DNA of 8,986 bases from an uncultured Actinomycetes bacterium. Its GTDB lineage: Bacteria > Actinomycetota > Thermoleophilia > Solirubrobacterales > Solirubrobacteraceae. Where the stretch lies: contig CALAQT010000145.1 of NCBI GenBank assembly GCA_937888775.1, positions 1-8,986 of the forward strand. The letters run 5' to 3'. How positions within the stretch are numbered: the stretch's first letter is position 1; every line of letters starts with the position of its first letter. Below, in pieces: positions 1-4,906 of this stretch. The notes beneath the pieces were generated by a model. That model was not told where the DNA came from. It was given only the letters and a program-made list of their open reading frames with translations, and did not search any database. The translations under genes were made by a program, and so were the position numbers.

Positions 1-328
1 GGATGGTGGCGAGTCGAGGTCCCGGGCGGCCTCGTAAAACACCCGGGAAAACCATAAGTGCGGACTCTCACGAGTACGCCCTCGCCGCTTAGTCAATAGC
101 TAAGCCGTGAGGTTTCGGGCCCCGCTCGCCTGCGGCGGGGAAGGCCGGAATCAGAAAGCAGGCTCACCCGGCTAGGTCCGCCTCTGCCGACCCGGGGAAG
201 CTCAAGGAGGCTGGTCCTCCGCAACCCCGCCGGCGAGGCGAGCAGGGGATGAGATCAGAGCGCCGGCTACGCTCGTAGAAGCCATTCACACGCGATCGCG
301 GACGTGGGTTCGATTCCCACCGTCTCCA
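1..328 (+). ncRNA. ssrA: tmRNA (transfer-messenger RNA), 5' end cut off by the window edge
   Basis: This RNA rescues ribosomes stalled on broken mRNAs: it acts first as an alanine tRNA, then as a short mRNA adding a degradation tag. The 3' end shows a T arm (GTGGG, loop TTCGATT, CCCAC, about 304-320), the acceptor strand CGTCTCC (321-327) and discriminator A328; CCA is not encoded. Pseudoknot PK1 is visible: CGAGG (15-19) pairs with CCTCG (30-34), and loop bases CCCGGG (21-26) pair with CCCGGG (42-47). The tag frame follows at 60-92. The stretch 264-300 resembles the usual tmRNA 3' domain. By comparison with E. coli tmRNA, roughly 40-50 bases, including the 5' acceptor strand, lie before the window. 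The 3' end is a common integration site and part of it is repeated at 7941. Confidence 0.94.
60..92 (+). other. tmRNA tag-peptide reading frame (ADSHEYALAA, stop TAG)
   Basis: The resume codon is GCG (60-62), followed by GAC TCT CAC GAG TAC GCC CTC GCC GCT and TAG. The tag reads ADSHEYALAA. It ends in the YALAA degron typical of bacterial tmRNAs, which ClpXP and related proteases recognise. The five bases before the resume codon, TAAGT, keep an A at position -4, as in E. coli (TAGTC), where that base helps to set the frame. The tag is short (10 residues) but within the known range. Confidence 0.88.
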
Positions 329-330
329 TA
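316..330 (+). repeat. Left copy of 15-bp direct repeat at tmRNA 3' end (putative attachment site)
   Basis: CCCACCGTCTCCATA covers the 3' T stem, acceptor strand and discriminator of tmRNA plus two flanking bases. It recurs exactly at 7941-7955 in the same orientation. Integrases often use the 3' ends of tRNA and tmRNA genes and leave such a duplication; this copy completes the working tmRNA. Confidence 0.6.
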
Positions 331-338
331 TTTGGCTC

Positions 339-359
339 TCCCATGCGGTTTGCATGGGG
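339..359 (+). terminator. Hairpin just after tmRNA, possible terminator
   Basis: CCCATGC (340-346) pairs with GCATGGG (352-358) around the loop GGTTT, with a T-G pair extending the base. It starts 11 bases after the tmRNA end. There is no T run after it, so if it terminates transcription it is of the U-poor kind often seen in actinobacteria. Confidence 0.4.
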
Positions 360-431
360 AAGCGGTGGGAACGATTCGCTAGGCGTCCTCTTCGAGTACT
401 TCGGCCATGGTGCTCGTGACGTCGTCGCAAA

Positions 432-836
432 GTGCCACGCCGACTTCACGGTCGCAGAGGCCACAGGCGCAAACGCGCTCACGCGGGCGCGAACGACGAA
501 ACCGTGGTTGGCACCCTTCAAGGACAGGCAGAGCCGCTCGACATCAGGACCGTGGCCGGAAAGACGGGCCTCTCTCAGCAGACGGCTGCCTACACCCTCA
601 AGAAGCTCGCTGGCAAAGGGCTGCTCACGCAATCCTCGGTCGCCAGAGGACGGGGGAGGCCAAAGCTCGTATTTGCCCTGGCCAGCAACGGGAAGGCGAC
701 TCAAGCCGGAGCCGCAACAAACGAGGCCGCAAGCCCGCAGATGTCCAAGACCAGGACTTCGGCGGCACCCAAACGCAAAGCTCGGACGAAAGCCCGGCGC
801 CGGAGCAAAGCTCCAGCGTCCTCACGGGCAGACTGA
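432..836 (+). CDS. Small winged-helix DNA-binding protein with AT-hook-like motif and basic tail
   Basis: Predicted protein of 134 residues. Residues about 23-83 read as a winged helix-turn-helix: helix 1 (DETVVGTLQ), the HTH VAGKTGLSQQTAAYTLKKLAGKG (about 41-63, in two halves), then a wing with GRGRP at 73-77. GRGRP matches the AT-hook core. The C-terminus from about 100 is disordered and rich in Lys, Arg, Ala and Ser, suggesting nonspecific DNA contact. The GTG start at 432 is the first start codon after an in-frame stop at 417-419; there is no clear ribosome binding site, and the GTG at 504 is an alternative. Two longer overlapping frames lack recognisable protein features. It sits between the tmRNA 3' end and a tRNA-like fragment, so a role in regulating or excising an integrated element is possible, but this is inference. 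A MarR-like or general transcription regulator is equally likely. Confidence 0.6.
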   Translation: MPRRLHGRRGHRRKRAHAGANDETVVGTLQGQAEPLDIRTVAGKTGLSQQTAAYTLKKLAGKGLLTQSSVARGRGRPKLVFALASNGKATQAGAATNEAASPQMSKTRTSAAPKRKARTKARRRSKAPASSRAD

Positions 837-850
837 GGCGACGTTCCCGG

Positions 851-875
851 ACGGCTTCGAATCCTGTCCCCGCCA
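851..875 (+). pseudogene. tRNA-like 3' end fragment (T loop and acceptor strand only)
   Basis: The sequence has a T loop TTCGAAT (856-862), a following CCTGT, then CCCCGCC and A (to 875), in the spacing of a tRNA 3' end. The 5' half of the T stem (ACGGC) pairs imperfectly with CCTGT: one mismatch and one G-T. No matching 5' acceptor strand (GGCGGGG), D arm or anticodon arm is found upstream, so this is not a whole tRNA. Such fragments are typical displaced ends left by elements that integrate into tRNA genes. A terminator-like hairpin follows at 924-947, as after a real tRNA. Confidence 0.4.
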
Positions 876-923
876 TACACGAGCGCCGAAAGCCTTGGGT
901 GGCCATCAAGGGAAGATCGGGCC

Positions 924-947
924 AGAGCCCCTAGATTCTGGGGCTTT
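924..947 (+). terminator. Rho-independent terminator-like hairpin
   Basis: AGAGCCCC (924-931) pairs with GGGGCTTT (940-947) through six Watson-Crick pairs plus one G-T and one A-T pair; the loop is TAGATTCT. The descending arm runs into CTTTCT. It could end transcription from the winged-helix gene about 90 bases upstream, or be the old terminator of the tRNA whose 3' end lies at 851-875. Confidence 0.5.
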
Positions 948-1001
948 CTGCGGCGATATCGGGCATCCCGAGCCCGGCCGGGTCTTCCGAGAGCGGTCGG
1001 G

Positions 1002-1016
1002 TCAGAAGCATTTCGG
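1002..1016 (+). repeat. 15-bp direct repeat, copy 1
   Basis: TCAGAAGCATTTCGG is repeated exactly at 1036-1050, 34 bases further on. Both copies follow a GTCGG motif. The function is not known; paired sites like this can bind a recombinase or regulator. Confidence 0.6.
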
Positions 1017-1035
1017 GAGCAGAGTCGGGTCGGAA

Positions 1036-1050
1036 TCAGAAGCATTTCGG
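1036..1050 (+). repeat. 15-bp direct repeat, copy 2
   Basis: This is the second exact copy of TCAGAAGCATTTCGG (first at 1002-1016). The 34-base period is about three helical turns, which would place both sites on nearly the same face of the DNA. Confidence 0.6.
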
Positions 1051-1077
1051 ATGTCAGTGGCTGGAAACGGCTCCTGA

Positions 1078-1094
1078 GGGGTGCTGGCCACCCC
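1078..1094 (+). other. Short GC hairpin
   Basis: GGGGTG (1078-1083) pairs perfectly with CACCCC (1089-1094) around CTGGC. ATTCCT follows rather than a T run. It may be a weak terminator or only a local structure. Confidence 0.3.
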
Positions 1095-1200
1095 ATTCCT
1101 ACCCCATGGCCCGCCATTTGAACGGGTGCCAACGCTTGGGACGTGACCCCGGCGCTCCTGCTTTCGTAGGGCGAAGCGGAAGTCTGCCGAGCGGAGCGCG

Positions 1201-1233
1201 AGACGCCTGCTCCTCCGTCCAGAGCGGGCGTCT
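1201..1233 (+). other. Inverted repeat with 19-base loop
   Basis: AGACGCC (1201-1207) is complementary to GGCGTCT (1227-1233). It lies in non-coding DNA about 300 bases before the cytochrome relic. No function is assigned. Confidence 0.3.
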
Positions 1234-1476
1234 GCGGCGTGCCGGCGGAGACGCTCGTATCCGTCGAAAACCAGCAGCGAGCGGTCTGCTGGGTCCACTC
1301 CAAGGCTGCCCGAGCTGGCCCCTAGCCGAGCATTAGCGCGCCCGCCCTCCGACCAGGGCTATACACCGCGCCGTCGACCGACGTCGAGTCGGATGGTGCA
1401 TAGGAAGGCTCCTGGGATCGGTGTTGCGCACAGCACCGCGTGGCCGGCACGCATCAGCGTGGCCTACGTGGCAGTG

Positions 1477-1486
1477 AGAACGTTCT
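1477..1486. promoter_or_regulatory. Perfect palindrome AGAACGTTCT, possible operator
   Basis: The 10-bp palindrome extends to 16 bp (GTGAGAACGTTCTTAC) with one mismatched pair. It lies 30 bases upstream of the likely -10 box of the cytochrome gene, where a repressor or activator could bind. It lacks the 4-bp centre of an actinobacterial LexA box, so LexA is not suggested. Confidence 0.4.
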
Positions 1487-1515
1487 TACTACCACCGCAG
1501 TCTCGGCAAAGACGG

Positions 1516-1521
1516 TAATAC
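1516..1521 (+). promoter_or_regulatory. Likely -10 box for a leaderless cytochrome transcript
   Basis: TAATAC is followed by 7 bases and then the GTG start at 1529. That spacing would start transcription at or next to the start codon. No ribosome binding site is present, which fits a leaderless mRNA. A -35 box is not obvious. Confidence 0.45.
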
Positions 1522-1528
1522 TGGCGGT

Positions 1529-2118
1529 GTGCCCAGCCGGGTTCAGCGCTTCACTGTGTCGGAGCGAGCCGTCCACTGGCTCACCGCGCTAGCGTTCTTC
1601 AGTCTGCTCCTCAGCGGCCTGGTCGTCGGCCGCCGCGGGACTTTTCACGACGTGATGTATGCCTGGCACCTCGCGTCGGCGGGGCTGCTCGTCTGTGGCG
1701 TGGCGCTGATCGTCATGGCGGGGGACCGGCGGGCGCTGCGCCGCACGGCGCGCGAGCTGGGCCGCCTCGACGTCGAGGACCGCGAGTGGCTCCAAGCGGT
1801 ACCCGCGCGCCTGCTTGCGGGAGCGCCGGAACCACCGGCCGGGCGCTTCAACGCCGGCCAGAAGGTCAACTTCGTGCTCGTCTGCATCCTGCTCGCCGCC
1901 CTGTACGTCTCGGGGGTCGACACGATCCTCGCCGGCACCCATCACAACCTCATCTTTGGCGCCCACAAGCTCGCGACGATCGCCTTCTGCGTCTTGGTGG
2001 GGGTCATCTCTACATGGCGATCGTCAACCGCGGGACGCGCCACGCGTTGCGCGGGATGCTGACCGGGGAGGTCGATCGCGAGTGGGCGCGCAAGCACTAC
2101 CCGCGCTGGGACCCGTAG
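1529..2118 (+). pseudogene. FdnI/cytochrome b561-type membrane cytochrome b, frameshifted near its end
   Basis: Relatives are the b-heme membrane subunits (gamma) of formate dehydrogenases and hydrogenases, which pass electrons to menaquinone. Four membrane helices are visible: about 15-34, 44-64, 112-132 and 142-160. Family histidines are present: H16 (ERAVHW), H47 (AWHLAS) and H146 (GAHKLA). The fourth, in GHLYMA, together with the standard C-terminus (ALRGMLTGEVDREWARKHY), lies in another frame. The first frame runs on to a stop at 2062. The break is in a run of five G at 1999-2003; one more G would read VLVGGHLYMA and restore the family pattern to the stop at 2118. This may be a real mutation, a sequencing error or a -1 slip on GGG. 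The start is GTG at 1529. No dehydrogenase or iron-sulfur subunit is adjacent. Confidence 0.8.
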
Positions 2119-2138
2119 AGCTCCGGGGGCCTCCCGAA

Positions 2139-2167
2139 GAGCGCATCGCCCCGCCGGCCATGCGCTC
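2139..2167 (+). terminator. Hairpin after the cytochrome gene, possible terminator
   Basis: GAGCGCAT (2139-2146) pairs perfectly with ATGCGCTC (2160-2167) around a 13-base loop, starting 20 bases after the cytochrome stop. The sequence after it (CTACTCTTG) is pyrimidine-rich but lacks a true T run. Confidence 0.45.
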
Positions 2168-2230
2168 CTACTCTTGCGGACTAGCGAGCGCTCACGGCGG
2201 GCCGGCCCACAGGCCCGCACCCAACGATCC

Positions 2231-2329
2231 TCAAGACCGGCGATCGGATTCCTCGTTGCCGAGTGCCGTCAGCATGACGATCGGCAGGTCCGAGCGCGAG
2301 CGAATCCAGCGGCATAGCTCGTTCCCGCT
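2231..2329 (-). pseudogene. Relic of a response-regulator receiver domain
   Basis: Read on the minus strand, 32 codons before a TGA give SGNELCRWIRSRSDLPIVML then TALGNEESDRRS. This matches alpha-3 to beta-4 of OmpR-type receiver domains, which usually read (D/S)G-ELCR-IR--S-(L/V)PI-MLTA---E-DR, including the conserved Thr of MLTA. In the next frame GLE follows directly after the DR codons, as in the usual DR--GLE, suggesting a frameshift. Upstream there is no trace of the phospho-acceptor Asp and downstream none of the Lys or the DNA-binding domain. It is a fragment of a lost two-component regulator and is too short to work. Confidence 0.6.
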
Positions 2330-2386
2330 GCGCGCTCGCTCAGCTTGCGGCGCGCGGCAGTTTGGTCGATCGCCCGACTGAGATCC

Positions 2387-2399
2387 ATGAGAACCTCAT
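2387..2399. promoter_or_regulatory. Palindrome ATGAG-AAC-CTCAT before the GTG start, possible operator
   Basis: This perfect inverted repeat ends four bases before the GTG at 2403. No Shine-Dalgarno sequence is present, so the next gene may be leaderless and a protein bound here would sit on its transcription start. The palindrome is short and could be chance. Confidence 0.35.
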
Positions 2400-2402
2400 T
2401 TT

Positions 2403-3992
2403 GTGACCGACCGAATCCCGATCTCCGCGCGAACGACACCTGACCCCCAGGCCGCGCCGCGCGCGGATCCAGCCGACGTGCCCTTCGCCCTCCCGCCGCG
2501 AATCGCCGTGATCCGTGCGATCGCGTTCGTCGTCGGGGCCGCCAGCCTCGGCGCCGAGATCTCCGCGGCCCGCCTGCTCGCACCGTATTTCGGCGCCTCC
2601 ACGATCATCTGGGCGAACACGATCGCGACCGTGCTCGTTGCGCTGTCCGCCGGGTATGCGATCGGCGGGCGGCTCGCCGACCGGCGCGCTGACCTGTGCG
2701 GTCTGTGCCAGATCGTGCTCGTCGCGGCGGTGCTGCTCGCGCTGGTGCCGTTCGTAGCGGATCCGTTCCTGCGGCTGTCGGTCAAGGCGCTCGGTGCGCT
2801 GTCGGTCGGAGGCTTCCTGGGCTCGCTTGCAGCCGTGCTCGTGCTCGTTGCCGTGCCGGTGATGCTGCTCGGCACGGTCGCGCCGTATGCCAACCGGCTG
2901 GCGCTCGCGCGCGTCGCGGACACGGGGACCGTGACAGGCCGCCTGTACGCGATCTCGACCGCCGGCTCCCTGGTGGGGACGTTCGCCTCAGCGTTGCTGC
3001 TGATCCCCCTGATCGGTACGCATCGGACCTTCCTGGTGTTCGCGCTCGCGCTGGCCCTGGTCGCCGCGCCGTGGGTGAAGTCCAAGCGCTTCCTGCTCGT
3101 CCCCGTCGCCGTCGGGGCGCTGCTGGCCGTGCAGCCGGCGGCGATCGGCGCGGGCGTGGCCGGTGCGCGGGTGATCTTCTCGGCCGAAACGCAGTATCAG
3201 TACGCGCGCGTACTGCAGTTCTCGAGCGGCGAACGCTGGCTGGAGCTAAACGAGGGCGTGGCGGTGCACTCGATCTATCGGCCGTGGAGCTATCTGACGG
3301 GCGGTTACTGGGATGACTTCCTCGTCCTGCCGCTCGCCGGCCAGCTGGGCGTACCACGCCGGATAGCGATCCTTGGTGACGCGGCGGGAACAGTTGCGCG
3401 GGGGTATGGCCACTACTTCCCTTCAATGCGCGTGGACGCCGTCGAGCTGGACGGCGAGCTGACGGCGATCGGTCGCCGCTATTTCGATTTGCGCGGGCGG
3501 AATCTTCACACCTACACGGCGGACGCCCGCCCGTGGCTGGCCGCGAGCCGCGCACGGTACGACGCGATCTTCCTCGACGCCTACCGTCAGCCTTACATCC
3601 CGTTCTACCTCGTGACGAGGGAGTTCTTTGCGCTGATCCGTGCCCACCTGCGCCCGGGTGGCACGTTGGTCGTCAACGTCGGGCACATCCCGGGCTCGGA
3701 TTCGCTCGAGAAGGTGGTCTCCGCGACGCTGCGCGCGGTGTTTCCCTCTGTCGTTCGCGACGTTGTCAGCCCTACGAACTCGCTGGTGATAGCGAGCACC
3801 GAGGGGCTGTCTGGCGCGCGGATCCTTGCGGCGCGCACGGTCCTGCCCGCAGGCCTTGACGCTCTCACGGCGGCGGTCGGCGAACGGCTGGGGCCGGCGC
3901 TACACGGCGGCGCTGTCTACACCGACGACCGGGCCCCGGTCGAGTGGCTCACCGACTTGTCGATCTTGCAGTACGCGACCGGCCAGAGATAA
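2403..3992 (+). CDS. Fused membrane transporter-like/spermidine-synthase-like protein
   Basis: This 529-residue protein belongs to the 'fused MFS/spermidine synthase' group. The N-terminal half (about 34-250) has about seven membrane helices, starting with the family motif GAEISAARLLAPYFG (50-64) and continuing through GYAIGGRLADR and PYANRLA. The C-terminal half (about 255-520) is a Rossmann methyltransferase-like domain of the spermidine synthase superfamily: ILGDAAGT (323-330) at the SAM-binding loop, acidic VELD (347-350), ADARPW (373-378), and LDAY (391-394) with PYIPFYLVTREFF after it. D392 fits the catalytic Asp position, but aminopropyl transfer has not been shown for most members and the substrate is unknown. 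Length and motifs look complete. The GTG start has no ribosome binding site. No speD or other polyamine gene is nearby, so it stands alone. Confidence 0.88.
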   Translation: MTDRIPISARTTPDPQAAPRADPADVPFALPPRIAVIRAIAFVVGAASLGAEISAARLLAPYFGASTIIWANTIATVLVALSAGYAIGGRLADRRADLCGLCQIVLVAAVLLALVPFVADPFLRLSVKALGALSVGGFLGSLAAVLVLVAVPVMLLGTVAPYANRLALARVADTGTVTGRLYAISTAGSLVGTFASALLLIPLIGTHRTFLVFALALALVAAPWVKSKRFLLVPVAVGALLAVQPAAIGAGVAGARVIFSAETQYQYARVLQFSSGERWLELNEGVAVHSIYRPWSYLTGGYWDDFLVLPLAGQLGVPRRIAILGDAAGTVARGYGHYFPSMRVDAVELDGELTAIGRRYFDLRGRNLHTYTADARPWLAASRARYDAIFLDAYRQPYIPFYLVTREFFALIRAHLRPGGTLVVNVGHIPGSDSLEKVVSATLRAVFPSVVRDVVSPTNSLVIASTEGLSGARILAARTVLPAGLDALTAAVGERLGPALHGGAVYTDDRAPVEWLTDLSILQYATGQR

Positions 3993-4304
3993 CCGGTCGA
4001 GGAGCTCGCCAAGGCGCTGCGCTGCTCACCGAGCGTGGTCCGCAAGCGCGTCAGTGCTGGTCGACGCCGCTCGCCACGGTCGCGTCACCGATTCGTCGCG
4101 CCATCGTCTCGGGTGGAGCGCACCCTCGTCGAGGACGCACGGCTCGAGCTCATCGACCGCGACAGCGAGTCCGATCTCCAACGCGCTCTGTGGGGGCTGC
4201 CGGTCGAGCAGCGGCAGGCGATCGAACGGCGGGCCCTGGAGGAGGAGTCATACGCAGCAACAGCGATCAGCAGCTCGCAGGCCTACTTAGATCCAGGGCG
4301 GTAG
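3993..4304 (+). pseudogene. Scrambled relic of sigma-70 region 4 (ECF-type sigma factor)
   Basis: The frame begins directly after the stop of the previous gene without a start codon. It reads PVEELAKALRCSPSVVRKRV, which resembles the recognition helix-turn-helix of sigma region 4. About 100 bases later in the same frame it reads DLQRALWGLPVEQRQAIERR and ALEEESYA, which resembles the first helices of the same region. In a working sigma factor the second block comes before the first, so the order is permuted, as after a rearrangement or a tandem duplication with deletion. The end (TAISSSQAYLDPGR) no longer matches the family. Region 2 is absent. The first usable start (GTG 4035) would give an 89-residue protein without the complete HTH, so this is called a relic. 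Confidence 0.55.
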
Positions 4305-4540
4305 AACGTGATCTGAACGCGCATCGTTGTAGCTGGGCCGATACGTTTCTTTGCGATGACCGTCCAAGGGCCGGGCGTCTCAGGTTGGGAGCGAGGGTCG
4401 GCTCGTCAGTCGATCCGAGATCGCAAGAACAACGTCCGGGCCACCGGTTGTCGGAGTCCCGTCTTCCTGGAGATGGGAGTCCACAGTTTCTGAAATTTCT
4501 AGGAAATCTCCCCTAGGGCCTTCCCTCGGGATGCAATCTC

Positions 4541-4645
4541 TCAGGCACGCGCGTAGGACCCTGCGGGGCGGGTCGCCTTGCCCCCGCAACCTGTCACACC
4601 CGCGACGGCGATCAGGCTGGCCAGTGTTATGGGTAGACGCCTTAT
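4541..4645 (-). pseudogene. Possible relic of a lipoprotein signal peptide
   Basis: On the minus strand, 34 codons before a TGA read IRRLPITLASLIAVAGVTGC then GGKATRPAGSYARA. The layout (two Arg, a hydrophobic stretch, VTGC, then Gly-rich) matches a lipoprotein signal with a lipobox whose Cys would be lipidated. The codon where Met would be is ATA, and the frame stops 14 residues after the Cys. It is probably a decayed N-terminus of a secreted lipoprotein, or chance. Confidence 0.3.
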
Positions 4646-4658
4646 GACCGCTTGATGA

Positions 4659-4688
4659 GGGCCGAGGCGAGCATCTGCGCCTCGGCCC
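4659..4688. terminator. Perfect 11-bp hairpin
   Basis: GGGCCGAGGCG (4659-4669) pairs with CGCCTCGGCCC (4678-4688) around an 8-base loop. No T run follows on either strand. It may end transcripts that run past the beta-helix gene on the minus strand, or plus-strand transcripts from 2403. Confidence 0.45.
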
Positions 4689-4801
4689 GCCTCCGACGGA
4701 GCGTGATCTGACGGTAGCCGTGGCTGCGGGGGGCGACATGTGGGCCGGGCGAAAGCCGCACGGGACAAGAGCAGGGCGGCGGACGGCCGGACGGAGGCGC
4801 C

Positions 4802-4873
4802 AGCCCCACCCGGACGGGGTTGGACGGCCGCTCGTCCAGCAGGAGAGCCTTCATCGGCGGCTCTCCTGCTGGA
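4802..4873 (-). terminator. Hairpin cluster downstream of the beta-helix gene, likely terminator
   Basis: The main stem is 15 bp and perfect: TCCAGCAGGAGAGCC (4835-4849) with GGCTCTCCTGCTGGA (4859-4873), loop TTCATCGGC. It lies 34 bases after the beta-helix stop on the minus strand. Two further stems adjoin: TGGACG/CGTCCA (4821-4826 with 4833-4838), which overlaps and so competes with the main stem, and CCCC/GGGG (4804-4807 with 4816-4819). There is no T run. A U-poor terminator or an mRNA-stabilising 3' structure is most likely. Confidence 0.55.
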
Positions 4874-4906
4874 TCGTGTCCTACCGAGCGATGTCTGTCT
4901 TCGTTA

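Larger units (their letters stand above)
837..1528. other. Gene-poor stretch downstream of the winged-helix gene
   Basis: No convincing gene is seen on either strand. Open frames exist, for example a minus-strand frame about 1002-1298 whose first part (about 1140-1298) has somewhat coding-like codon use and reads LLVFDGYERLRRHAAD, but nothing in it is recognised. The stretch contains the tRNA-like end, the 924-947 hairpin, a 15-bp direct repeat (1002 and 1036), hairpins at 1078-1094 and 1201-1233, and the promoter region of the cytochrome gene. Confidence 0.5.
4305..4906. other. Gene-free stretch between the sigma relic and the beta-helix gene
   Basis: No intact gene is supported on either strand. 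The frames present have poor codon bias or are cut by stops. It holds a possible minus-strand lipoprotein relic (4541-4645), an 11-bp hairpin (4659-4688), a cluster of adjoining hairpins (4802-4873) and an AT-richer patch at about 4488-4512 (GAAATTTC and surroundings). Confidence 0.5.

Noticed and set aside
780..875. A complete tRNA gene
   Set aside because: Only the T loop and 3' acceptor strand can be matched. There is no 5' acceptor strand, no D arm, and no 7-base anticodon loop in the right place.
304..1077. Long plus-strand frame starting inside tmRNA (257 codons), with a second overlapping frame 407-934
   Set aside because: It begins in the tmRNA T arm, runs over the tRNA-like end and the terminator hairpin, and has no protein-like pattern. 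The frame at 432-836 contains the recognisable winged helix.
701..1303. Minus-strand 200-codon frame opposite the winged-helix gene
   Set aside because: It is rich in Arg, Ser and Pro with no domain, and it crosses the tRNA-like fragment and hairpins. It is best explained as antisense open frame in GC-rich DNA.
2396..3085. Minus-strand 229-codon frame
   Set aside because: It is an antisense shadow of the membrane half of the fused spermidine-synthase-like gene; low-complexity Ala/Thr/Ser/Arg composition.
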